A DNA stretch of 64,000 nucleotides from Comamonadaceae bacterium CG12_big_fil_rev_8_21_14_0_65_59_15 (lineage in GTDB: Bacteria; Pseudomonadota; Gammaproteobacteria; Burkholderiales; Burkholderiaceae_C): assembly GCA_002786915.1 (NCBI GenBank), contig PCUV01000067.1:1-64000 (forward strand), read 5' to 3'. The notes below the pieces were generated by a model. It was not told the DNA's origin. It searched no databases and was given only the letters and a program-made list of their open reading frames with translations. Both the position numbers and the translations under genes were made by a program. Shown here one piece after another: positions 50,620 through 58,192 of the stretch (its first letter is position 1; each line of letters opens with the position of its first letter).

Positions 50620-50880
50620 TCAACTCACAAATTTCTCCGGCTCATCATATTTTTTGGCTGTGTGCCCAGCTGGAAGCGAAGCATCGTTGCCTTCAGCGGT
50701 TACCGGGCGCGTCCATAATACGACACCGTCGTGCGTCGGTGATCCGCTGACCACACCCAGAGCAAAAAGGTCGCTGTCAAAACGCTGCGCCGTCCAGGCG
50801 CTGCGCGGTAACCAGAGTGTCGTGGCCAGCGCCAACGTCTGGTGTAGCCAATGGCGTCTGCCGGCGTACGGATGGCGCAT
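50620..50880 (-). pseudogene. Truncated alkaline phosphatase D (PhoD)
   Basis: The 86-codon frame encodes the start of a PhoD-type exported phosphatase: a twin-arginine-like/hydrophobic leader (RRHWLHQTLALATTLWLPRSAW) and the conserved FDSDLFALGVVSGSPTHDGVVLWTR. The following residues diverge and the frame ends; the remaining 400 or so residues of the enzyme are absent. It abuts hemG. Confidence 0.75.
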
Positions 50881-51438
50881 TCAACCGCCGTTGCAGGTGG
50901 CGGGAGCAGGCAACTCGCAAACCGCTTTGGCAAATGCCTCCACGCGGCTCCAGTCGGTAAATTCAATCACCGTCTTGGGGTCGGTCGGGCCTTTGGTGAT
51001 GAGCATGATGAAACGGATCATCAGCCGGTCCAGTGGTCCGTAAATGGGGTAGTTGAGCTTGCCGGCAAAAACGTCCAGCAACTGGGGCTTCCAGCTGATG
51101 GTCTTGAGGTATTTGATCAGGTAGGGGTTGTTTTCCGGGCGGTTCTTGTTGGGCTTGCGCGCGACGATGTTGACGGTAAAAAACGCGTTGGGTTTGCTCT
51201 CCAGCACGGCCTGATGTTTGGCGATGAATGCGGCCACCTGCGGCTGGTGCTTGCCGTAGCGGATGCTGGCGCCAATCACGATGCGGGCGAAGCTGTTGAG
51301 GTCAAGTTCGTTGGCCTCGGCCAGCGGCAACAACGTCACGGCCAGGCCTGCCTGTTCCAGCACCTGCTTGATGCGCTCGCAAATCTTGATCGTATGGCCG
51401 TCGGTGGTGGAATAGGTCAGCAGGGTCAGGTGCGTCAT
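50881..51438 (-). CDS. hemG: Menaquinone-dependent protoporphyrinogen IX dehydrogenase HemG
   Basis: A 185-residue flavodoxin-fold protein with the FMN-binding start LTLLTYSTTDGHTIKIC and the HemG segments IGASIRYGKHQP and FFTVNIVARKPNKNRPENNPY. It oxidises protoporphyrinogen in haem synthesis. ATG 51438 gives the family N-terminus. Its stop touches the truncated phoD. Confidence 0.92.
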   Translation of the reverse strand: MTHLTLLTYSTTDGHTIKICERIKQVLEQAGLAVTLLPLAEANELDLNSFARIVIGASIRYGKHQPQVAAFIAKHQAVLESKPNAFFTVNIVARKPNKNRPENNPYLIKYLKTISWKPQLLDVFAGKLNYPIYGPLDRLMIRFIMLITKGPTDPKTVIEFTDWSRVEAFAKAVCELPAPATCNGG

Positions 51439-51559
51439 GGTGAGTTGGGGCTGGGGCAGTAAGGTATGGACAATGCGCTTGGCAAGGTGACCATTTTCGC
51501 CTCGTCCGGCTTTTCCTTGCGCAACAGGAGCATTTTTGTGAATCGCGGCAGAGACGCCC

Positions 51560-51724
51560 ATGACGGAGCGCCCCCGCACAGATCCGGACGTGCCCGGCGC
51601 TGTACCAACTGTGCCTGCCGCACAGGCGCGCTTCAAGCGTCCCAAGGTTGACCGCTTTGTCGAAGCTTTACTCAAAAATAATGACGGCAAGGTGCTCAAC
51701 ACCGAGTTGCGCGACTGGCTGTAG
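51560..51724 (+). CDS. Possible small protein, 54 residues
   Basis: A short open frame starting MTERPRTDPDVPG and ending ALLKNNDGKVLNTELRDWL. The second half has a well-formed amphipathic helix and the frame lies in a stretch divergent to hemG. There is no clear ribosome site and I know no family. It could be a real small gene or the end of a decayed one. Confidence 0.3.
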   Translation: MTERPRTDPDVPGAVPTVPAAQARFKRPKVDRFVEALLKNNDGKVLNTELRDWL

Positions 51725-51755
51725 ACGCGAACGTCGTCGACTTGTTCCGCATCCC

Positions 51756-52274
51756 TTACAGCGGGTGCTCGGTGTAAAACTTGCCACCGTGGTAGAGCAG
51801 CGGCGAGGCGCCGGGGCGGGAGTCGCAGTGTTCCACTTCGCCGACAAAAATCACGTGATCGCCTTCCACATAGCGGCTGCGGTTAAAGCATTCAAAAACG
51901 GCAACGCTACCCGCAATCAGCGGTGCACCGCTCTTGCCCTGCGAAAGTGTGAGGTTGGCAAACCGGTCCGCCACCGGGCTGGCAAAGCGCTGCGCCAGAG
52001 CTTGCTGGTCGGCCGCCAAAATGTTGATGGCGTAATGCGAGCCGCGCTGGAAGGCCGGCATGGAGCGCGCCGCCTGCGCCAGGCTCCACAACACCAAGGG
52101 GGGCGACAGCGACACCGAGTTGAAAGAATTGGCGGTCAGGCCCACCAGTTGGCCGTCGGGCGCACGGGCGGTGACGATGGTCACGCCCGTGGCGAACATG
52201 CCCAGGGCAGTGCGAAATTCAGCGCTGGAAAAGCCTGGTTCTCGGGCTTGGACGATGGGGTGAACGGCAGACAT
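51756..52274 (-). CDS. Flavin reductase family protein
   Basis: A 172-residue FMN-binding split-barrel protein of the HpaC/flavin reductase-like type (EFRTALGMFATGVTIVTA, GLTANSFNSVSLSPPLVLWSL, GSHYAINIL). Such proteins supply reduced flavin to two-component monooxygenases; no partner oxygenase is adjacent. Confidence 0.9.
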   Translation of the reverse strand: MSAVHPIVQAREPGFSSAEFRTALGMFATGVTIVTARAPDGQLVGLTANSFNSVSLSPPLVLWSLAQAARSMPAFQRGSHYAINILAADQQALAQRFASPVADRFANLTLSQGKSGAPLIAGSVAVFECFNRSRYVEGDHVIFVGEVEHCDSRPGASPLLYHGGKFYTEHPL

Positions 52275-52352
52275 TGCCCCGATTTAACCCCAAATGGCGC
52301 GTGCGCGTGGTGGTAGAGGCCAATGACCTGCAGGGCGAATAAGGGTAAACCC

Positions 52353-52383
52353 TTAAACATAAAAAGATTTGAACAAATATAAT
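52353..52383 (+). promoter_or_regulatory. Promoter of the candidate small RNA
   Basis: A perfect TATAAT at 52378-52383 lies in A/T-rich DNA; the best -35 is TTAAAC at 52353-52358 (19-bp spacer). The box ATTTGAACAAAT (52367-52378) lies between and partly over the -10. Confidence 0.55.
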
Positions 52384-52389
52384 TTGCCT

Positions 52390-52453
52390 GCCGTTCTTTT
52401 TTAGCGATCAGAACAGCAAGCGAGTTCAGGAGCCCTTCGGGGCTCCTTTTTTT
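52390..52453 (+). ncRNA. Candidate small RNA, about 64 nt
   Basis: Starting about 7 bases after TATAAT, the predicted transcript has a first hairpin GTTCT...AGAAC (52393-52397/52410-52414), a single-stranded stretch GCAAGCGAGTTC and then a GC-rich terminator. There is no open frame. It lies between the flavin reductase and ClC genes, on the strand opposite to both. Confidence 0.55.
52428..52453 (+). terminator. Intrinsic terminator of the candidate small RNA
   Basis: AGGAGCC-CTTCGG-GGCTCCT, a perfect 7-bp stem closed by a stable UUCG-type loop, followed by a run of T on the plus strand. The T-run orientation shows it serves plus-strand transcription, not the flanking minus-strand genes. Confidence 0.85.
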
Positions 52454-53822
52454 ACGCCGGTTTGTTGCTGTGGTGCGGTGGCAACCGCTGCAACTGCAAT
52501 TGCGCCAGCGCTCCATAGAGGGGTTTGCAAATCAGCCGCGACACCCCGCTGGCGACCATGGCGGTGGCCATCAGACTGAGCACCAATCCGTGGCCGTCCA
52601 CCATTTCCATGACGATGATGAACGACGTGAGCGGCGCCTGCGTCACCGCCGCCAGAAAACCTGCCATGCCTAGCGCGATCAGCGTGGGCGCGTTGACGTA
52701 GCTGGTGAATTGCGCCACGTCGTTGCCCAGAGCGCCACCAATGGACAAAGCCGGCGCAAAGATGCCACCGGGTACGCCCGCCCAGGCGGTCACCCAGGTG
52801 GCGACAAATTTGAATAGAACGTACAGTGACGAGGTGTCGTTGTTGCCCTCAAGCATGGCGCGGCTGTGCGCGTAGCCGGTGCCAAACGTGGTGCCGTTGC
52901 TGACCAGGCCAAGCACGGCAATCGCCAGCCCGCAACCCGCCGCAAACACCACCGGAGACTGCCTGCGCCAGCGGCTGAAGCAGTCTGCCCCGTCACTGCG
53001 GATCGAAATCAGCAGCAAGCGCGCGAACAGGCCACCCGCCAAACCGCTCAATATGGCGACCAGCAGCGCGGGCATCACCAACGCCCAGCTCAGGTTTTCA
53101 ACGCGGATCACGCCAAAGTAGGTGGCGTTGCCGTAGATCGATATCGCCATCAGGCCGCTGAGCACAATGGCCGCCAGCAGCAGGCCGCTGGAGCGTTGTT
53201 CTGGTTTGCGTGACAGTTCCTCAATGGCAAACATCACCCCGCCCAGCGGCGTGTTGAAAGCGGCCGCGATCCCGGCCGCACCGCCGGCCATCAGCAGTCC
53301 GTGCGCCGACACCTGAGACTTGTCGGGCAAGTAGCGCCTGGCATGGTGCATCACCCCGGCGGCAATCTGCACCGAGGGCCCCTCGCGCCCCAGCGACAAG
53401 CCCGCCAGCAACCCCCAGGACGCCAGCGCCATTTTGGTCAGCGTCAGTTTGAGCGACACAAACAGATCACGATGCCCCGGCGTCACCGTGGTGTCGAGCG
53501 CCGCGATCACTTGCGGTATGCCCGAGCCCGCGCTGCCCAAGGCGTAGCGGCGCATCAGCCAGATGATGGCTGCGGTGCACAAGGGAGTAAAGATCAGAGG
53601 GGCCCACCAGTAGCTGCCCTGGACATGCTCAAAGACAGCAAAAGCGCGTTCGGTCATCCAGGTAAACAGCACCACGGTGAGCCCGGCCAACGCTGCAAAC
53701 GCCAGCACGATGGCACGCCCGGTCCAGAGTTGCCAGTCCACCAGTTCGGTGTGAATGGCGCTCAACACGGTGGAGCTGTCTTCTTCGTTGGTCATGCGTT
53801 GCGGCGACTTGTCATTACGCAT
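52452..53822 (-). CDS. ClC-type chloride channel/antiporter
   Basis: A 456-residue membrane protein with the ClC selectivity motifs GSGIPQV, GREGPSVQ and, near the C-terminus, GGIFAPALSIGGALG. About ten or more hydrophobic helices are visible; no CBS domains follow. It may be a Cl-/H+ antiporter or a fluoride/chloride channel variant. Confidence 0.92.
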   Translation of the reverse strand: MRNDKSPQRMTNEEDSSTVLSAIHTELVDWQLWTGRAIVLAFAALAGLTVVLFTWMTERAFAVFEHVQGSYWWAPLIFTPLCTAAIIWLMRRYALGSAGSGIPQVIAALDTTVTPGHRDLFVSLKLTLTKMALASWGLLAGLSLGREGPSVQIAAGVMHHARRYLPDKSQVSAHGLLMAGGAAGIAAAFNTPLGGVMFAIEELSRKPEQRSSGLLLAAIVLSGLMAISIYGNATYFGVIRVENLSWALVMPALLVAILSGLAGGLFARLLLISIRSDGADCFSRWRRQSPVVFAAGCGLAIAVLGLVSNGTTFGTGYAHSRAMLEGNNDTSSLYVLFKFVATWVTAWAGVPGGIFAPALSIGGALGNDVAQFTSYVNAPTLIALGMAGFLAAVTQAPLTSFIIVMEMVDGHGLVLSLMATAMVASGVSRLICKPLYGALAQLQLQRLPPHHSNKPA

Positions 53823-53835
53823 TGTGCGGGATTAT

Positions 53836-53865
53836 TTGTTTTGTGCAAATCTATTTTGTTATATT
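53836..53865 (+). promoter_or_regulatory. Probable promoter of the DapB-like gene with TTTGTGCAAA box
   Basis: TTGTTT (53836-53841) and TATATT (53860-53865) are spaced by 18 bp. The palindromic box TTTGTGCAAA (53840-53849) overlaps the -35 and resembles TTTGTACAAA before the 2Fe-2S gene. Confidence 0.45.
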
Positions 53866-53922
53866 GGGTCGCACCAGCTAGCGGACTGGCGTGACATAAC
53901 AACGGATTGACCGGAGGGCACC

Positions 53923-54690
53923 ATTATCAAAGTTGGATTGGTTGGGTTTGGCAAAGCAGGCCAGGCCGTGGCGCAGGTGCTGCACGCGGACCCTGAGATC
54001 GAACTGTGCTGGGTGGCCCGCCGTTCGATGGAGGACACCAACGACACTGTGCCCGAGACTGCGGTTCCTGTTGTAGGTGTGGCTGCGGATGCCTGGGGGC
54101 CTTGGCTGGACGCGCACCCGGTGGATGCACTGGTGGATTTTTCACGACCCGAATCGTTGCACAACTACGGCGAGGCGCTGCGCCAGCGCGGCGTCATGCT
54201 GGTGAGCGCCATTTCAGCCTACAGTGCGGATGACTTGGCTTACGCCCGGCAACTGGGGGCAAGCACGCGTGTGATGTGTTCGCCCAATATCACGGTGGGC
54301 ATCAACTTTTTGATCATGGCAGCCAAGTTGCTCAGGCAAATCGCGCCGTTTGCCGACGTGGAAATTCTGGAGCAACACTTTCGGGACAAGCCCGAGGTCT
54401 CTGGTACGGCGCGCAAGATTGCCCAAAGTCTGGAGGTAGAAGACAGCCGTATCACTTCCCTGCGGCTGGGGGGCATTGTGGGGCACCATGAGGTGATCTT
54501 TGGCTTTCCGTACCAGACGGTGCGGTTGATCCATGAGTCGATCGAACGGCGCGCCTTTGGCACCGGCGCAGCGTTTGCGCTAAAGCAGCTGGCGCAGTGC
54601 GACAACGGTTTTTACACGTTCGATGACCTGATGATGCAACTGGTACGGCATGAACTGCTGAATGATCGTGCCGAAAAGCCTGGCGCATGA
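53923..54690 (+). CDS. DapB-like NAD(P)-dependent oxidoreductase, apparent AUU start
   Basis: A roughly 255-residue protein with a Rossmann N-terminus KVGLVGFGKAGQAVAQVL and a dihydrodipicolinate reductase-like core (DFSRPESLHNYGEAL, SPNITVGINFLIMAAKLL, EQHFRDKPEVSGTARKIA). No ATG, GTG or TTG lies before the first beta strand; the nearest TTG (53938) would remove it. GGAGG at 53913-53917 is ideally spaced for ATT 53923 (or ATC 53926). As dapB proper is usually elsewhere, this may reduce another imine or dehydro-amino acid. Its stop overlaps the MarR gene. Confidence 0.8.
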   Translation: MIKVGLVGFGKAGQAVAQVLHADPEIELCWVARRSMEDTNDTVPETAVPVVGVAADAWGPWLDAHPVDALVDFSRPESLHNYGEALRQRGVMLVSAISAYSADDLAYARQLGASTRVMCSPNITVGINFLIMAAKLLRQIAPFADVEILEQHFRDKPEVSGTARKIAQSLEVEDSRITSLRLGGIVGHHEVIFGFPYQTVRLIHESIERRAFGTGAAFALKQLAQCDNGFYTFDDLMMQLVRHELLNDRAEKPGA

Positions 54691-55226
54691 CGACAGTCGG
54701 CGGGTCGTTCTATGATGCTGCCCATCGCCACCATTCAACCGTCTTCATGCCAAGCCAACGTGCATTGTCGAGTTCCCCCAGCCAGGTTTTGCGCCGCTTC
54801 AGGGTGGTGTTCAACGCCATTCGCAATCATTTCCATCAGGTTGAGAAGCAGGTCGGTATCAGCGCCGCGCAGGTCTGGGCGCTGAGCGCGATCCGCGCTG
54901 AACCCGGCATCGGCTTGGGCGGATTGGCCGGGCGTATGGACATTCACCAGTCCACCGCCAGCAATCTGGTCAAAACCCTGCTGCGCAATGAGCTGATCCT
55001 GGTCGAGAAAGACGCCCATGACAAGCGGCACGTGCACTTGCAGGTCACGCCCAAGGCGCTCATACTGCTCAAAGACGTGCCAGGGCCGTTTGAGGGCGTG
55101 TTGCCTGACGCGCTGGCCAAGCTGGATGCCCAGACGCTGGCGCGACTTGACCATGATTTAAGCCTGCTGATTGCCCTGATCCAGGCGGATGAAACCGCTG
55201 GCCGGTTGCCCCTGGCACAGATGTAG
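54687..55226 (+). CDS. MarR-family transcriptional regulator
   Basis: A winged-helix regulator with the MarR layout: helices around ISAAQVWALSAIRAEPGIGL, recognition region MDIHQSTASNLVKTLLRNELI and wing DAHDKRHVHLQVT. The ATG at 54687 overlaps the previous stop (ATGA), implying coupling; ATG 54747 is closer to the usual family N-terminus. It is placed between the DapB-like gene and the flavin dehydrogenase genes, which it probably controls. Confidence 0.87.
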   Translation: MTTVGGSFYDAAHRHHSTVFMPSQRALSSSPSQVLRRFRVVFNAIRNHFHQVEKQVGISAAQVWALSAIRAEPGIGLGGLAGRMDIHQSTASNLVKTLLRNELILVEKDAHDKRHVHLQVTPKALILLKDVPGPFEGVLPDALAKLDAQTLARLDHDLSLLIALIQADETAGRLPLAQM

Positions 55227-55293
55227 CAATGGCTACTCGCGTCGCCTGCGCAGCAACAATGCCCCAAGCCCTAGGTTGATCATCCTGTAGCCC

Positions 55294-56481
55294 ATGGTTT
55301 TGCCCGACCCCGCAGACACGCCTGTCCACGCCGCGCCGCGCGTGATCATCGTTGGCGCCGGTATTGTGGGTGCGGCCACGGCTTTTTTCCTGTCGCGCGC
55401 CGGGGCACAGGTGACCTTGCTAGACGCCAAAGTGCCCGCCAGCGGGGCCTCCGGTGCCAGTGATGGTGCCGTGTCGGTGGCCAGCAAGCGCCCCGGCCCC
55501 ATGATGGCGCTGGCCTGTGAGGCGCGCACGCTGTACCGACAGTGGGTGGCGCAGGGGGTAATGGACGGCACTTACCACGCCCGCCCCACCTACCTGTTTG
55601 CCCGCACCGAAGAAGAAGTGGCGGTGATCGCCCGCCAAGGCGCCGACCTGATGGAGCTGGGCGAGCGCATCCTGCCGCTCACGCACGACGAACTGATGCA
55701 GCGGGTGCCCGGACTGGGCCAGCATGTGCTGGCCGGCATGAAAGTACCCGACGACGGCCACGCGCTGGGTTACCGGGTGGTTGATCGGCTGCTGCAGATC
55801 AGCGCGGCGCAGGTGCTGCGCCACACACCGGTGCAACGGCTGGCGCTATCGGATAACCGGGTGGTGGGCGTGGTCACGCCGCAGGGCACACGGGTGGCCG
55901 ACGCGGTGGTGGTTGCAGCCGGTTTGGGCAGCGGTGCTCTGACCGGGCTGGACGACGTGCTGATACCCCGCAAGGGGCAACTCATCGTGACCGACCGCGC
56001 CACCTTGAACGGTGCAGCGTTGCCCGGGCCCTTGTTGTCGGCCGGATATCTGGCGGCCAAGCGGCGCATGGTGCTGGGTCAAAGCAGCACCAGTCTGGTG
56101 ATTGACCCGCTGGTCACCGGTCAGTTCTTGATTGGCAGCAGCCGTGAAACCGGGTTTTCAGACCGGCAGACCGATGTGTTGACGGTATCGAAGTTGTTGC
56201 GTGAGGCGTTGGCGGTGTACCCGGCGCTGGCACGCCAACGCGTGATTCGCACCTTTGCCGGTATCCGCATTGGCACCCGCGACGGGCTGCCCATCGTGGG
56301 GCCGCATCCATCCTTGCCCGGGCTGTTCATTGCCACCGGAATGGAGGGCGATGGCATTTGCCTGTCACCGGTGGTTGGCGCGGCGGTGGCTGACATGGTG
56401 CTGGGCAACCCGGTGCGTTATGACGTGTCGGTGCTGAACCCGGCGCGCTTTGGCGCTTTGCCTTTGTCGCAAGGCAGTTGA
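55294..56481 (+). CDS. FAD-dependent amino-acid dehydrogenase, beta subunit (DadA/HcnC-like)
   Basis: A 395-residue DAO-family flavoprotein with the FAD motif VIIVGAGIVGAATAFFLSRAG, SGASGASDGAVS, and the C-terminal TFAGIRIGTRDGLPIVGP and GDGICLSPVVGAAVADMV. With the next two genes it matches the three-subunit pattern of hydrogen cyanide synthase, opine oxidase and D-hydroxyproline dehydrogenase, where this subunit oxidises the amine substrate. Confidence 0.87.
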   Translation: MVLPDPADTPVHAAPRVIIVGAGIVGAATAFFLSRAGAQVTLLDAKVPASGASGASDGAVSVASKRPGPMMALACEARTLYRQWVAQGVMDGTYHARPTYLFARTEEEVAVIARQGADLMELGERILPLTHDELMQRVPGLGQHVLAGMKVPDDGHALGYRVVDRLLQISAAQVLRHTPVQRLALSDNRVVGVVTPQGTRVADAVVVAAGLGSGALTGLDDVLIPRKGQLIVTDRATLNGAALPGPLLSAGYLAAKRRMVLGQSSTSLVIDPLVTGQFLIGSSRETGFSDRQTDVLTVSKLLREALAVYPALARQRVIRTFAGIRIGTRDGLPIVGPHPSLPGLFIATGMEGDGICLSPVVGAAVADMVLGNPVRYDVSVLNPARFGALPLSQGS

Positions 56482-56550
56482 CGTGGCCAACTCTTGCACA
56501 TCAAGCTGAATTTTCCGGTACGCGCGGTGGTCAATCTGTTATCGTCACAA

Positions 56551-56567
56551 TACATTTGTACAAAATA
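56551..56567. promoter_or_regulatory. Palindromic box before the 2Fe-2S subunit gene
   Basis: TTTGTACAAA (56555-56564) is a perfect 10-bp palindrome within ACATTTGTACAAAATAAT, only 7 bp before the start codon. A related box lies over the DapB-like promoter. It may be a regulator site for an internal promoter. Confidence 0.45.
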
Positions 56568-56570
56568 ATC

Positions 56571-56861
56571 ATGCCTGACACTGAATCGTCCGTGTTGTAT
56601 TGGGGTAGCGATCCCGTTCGTTTTTCTCCCGGCGAAACCATTGCAGCCGCCCTGCAGCGCCATGGTGTCACCGACTTGGGGGCCGGCGTAGGCGAGCTGC
56701 ACGGGCGCTACTTTTGTGGCATTGGCACCTGCCAGGCGTGTCTGGTGTCGGTGAGCGGCGCCAGCGCGGTCGAAGCCTGCCTGACGCTGGCGCAAGCCGG
56801 TATGCGTTTGAGCCCGGCGCTGCTGCCGGGCCATCCTGACGCACCGGGAGCTGGCGCGTGA
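56571..56861 (+). CDS. 2Fe-2S subunit of the flavin dehydrogenase (HcnA/SoxA-like)
   Basis: A 96-residue ferredoxin-like protein. FSPGETIAAALQRHG is the typical beginning of this family and YFCGIGTCQACLVSVSGASAVEAC supplies the four cysteines for a plant-type 2Fe-2S cluster. Its stop overlaps the next start (GTGA). It carries electrons between the two flavin subunits. Confidence 0.88.
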   Translation: MPDTESSVLYWGSDPVRFSPGETIAAALQRHGVTDLGAGVGELHGRYFCGIGTCQACLVSVSGASAVEACLTLAQAGMRLSPALLPGHPDAPGAGA

Positions 56862-58192
56862 GTGCCACGGATGTTCTGGTGATTGGTGCCGGCCCTGCCG
56901 GGCTGGCCGCTGTAGTGGAGCTGGCGCGCCTGGGGCTAACCAGCCAGCTGGTCGAGCAGCGCGACCAGGTGGGCGGGGCCATCTACCGCCGCCACGCTGG
57001 CGCGGGGTCCCATGTGTTGTTGCTGCCCGAGTCGCACCGCAGGCGTCGCGACGCCTTGCTGCAAAGCTACGCAGCCGCGCAAACACGCGTCACGCCCTTG
57101 ATGTCGTCGGTGTTCGTCGGGGTGGACCAGGACCAGCGCTTTTTGATCGACAACCGCGCTCTGGGGTGCGTGCAAAGTGTGCGCCCACGCGCGGTCATTC
57201 TGGCCGTGGGCACGGTCGAGCAGGTGTTGCCGCGCGAGGGCTGGGAACTGCCCGGCGTGGTCACGGCCGGTGGCATGCAGGTGCAGTTCAAGGAAACCGG
57301 GCAAGCCCCGCAAGGCCGCGTTTTGCTGGCCGGCAGCGGCCCCTTGCTGCTGGCGTTGGCTGCGCAGTTGGCGGCAGCGGGCAACCCGCCGCTGGCGGTG
57401 CTGGAGCGCGCGCAGCCGCTGGCATCCGCCTGGTGGCAAGCGGGCGCGGTGTTGCAGGTGCTGCGCAGTTGGCCACATGTGCAAGAAGCCGCGCTGTACG
57501 CGCGTGAGCTGTGGCGCGCGCGCGTGCCGTATCTCACGGGCTGGCAGGTGCAGTCCGTGCAGCCTGCGGCTGAGGGTCTGGTGGTGCAGGCGTGCCACAG
57601 CAGCGGCGTGACACGCCAGTATCAGGTGCAGCATGTCGCGCTGCACGACGGCCTGTTGCACAACAACACCGGCTTGCCCGCGTGCGCGCAGTCGGATCAA
57701 CGTCTGGTGGTGCATGCCGGTGATTGCCGCGAGGTGCTGGGCGCTGGCGCAGCCATCGACGACGGCCGACGCGCGGCGCAGCAGGTGGCGCGCCATCTGG
57801 GGCAGCGCTGTGACAGTGCCGTGCTGGAACAAGCCCTGGCCCGGGCGCAACGCACGCAAAACGCGCTGGCGCAGTTGTTCCATGCCGCGCCCTTCACGCC
57901 CACTGCCAACGCAGTGGTGTGCCGCTGCGAGGGCCTGCGCCGCAGCGACTTTGACCAATTGCAGGTGGCGGCTTCGGCGCATGAGATGCGTCTGAGCGGA
58001 CGCTTTGGCATGGGGGCGTGCCAGGGGCGTTTTTGTGCCCATCACCTGAGCGAACTGGCGCATCAGCGTGGCATAGACTTCGACCCCGGCGCGCTCAACG
58101 GCGACGTGCCGCGCTGGCCGCTGCGACCGGTGGCGCTGACGGCGCTGGCGGCGTATGCAGAGCCAGAGGGTGATGCACCCTGCGCTGCCTGA
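56858..58192 (+). CDS. FAD/NAD(P)-dependent oxidoreductase alpha subunit (HcnB/opine oxidase A-like)
   Basis: A 444-residue two-dinucleotide-binding flavoprotein. It starts with VLVIGAGPAGLAAVVELARLG and a second Rossmann segment RVLLAGSGPLLLALAAQLAAAG. The C-terminus contains a BFD-like iron-sulfur motif VVCRCEGLRRSDF and MGACQGRFC. This is the partner of the DadA-like and 2Fe-2S subunits. Start GTG 56858. Confidence 0.87.
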   Translation: MSATDVLVIGAGPAGLAAVVELARLGLTSQLVEQRDQVGGAIYRRHAGAGSHVLLLPESHRRRRDALLQSYAAAQTRVTPLMSSVFVGVDQDQRFLIDNRALGCVQSVRPRAVILAVGTVEQVLPREGWELPGVVTAGGMQVQFKETGQAPQGRVLLAGSGPLLLALAAQLAAAGNPPLAVLERAQPLASAWWQAGAVLQVLRSWPHVQEAALYARELWRARVPYLTGWQVQSVQPAAEGLVVQACHSSGVTRQYQVQHVALHDGLLHNNTGLPACAQSDQRLVVHAGDCREVLGAGAAIDDGRRAAQQVARHLGQRCDSAVLEQALARAQRTQNALAQLFHAAPFTPTANAVVCRCEGLRRSDFDQLQVAASAHEMRLSGRFGMGACQGRFCAHHLSELAHQRGIDFDPGALNGDVPRWPLRPVALTALAAYAEPEGDAPCAA

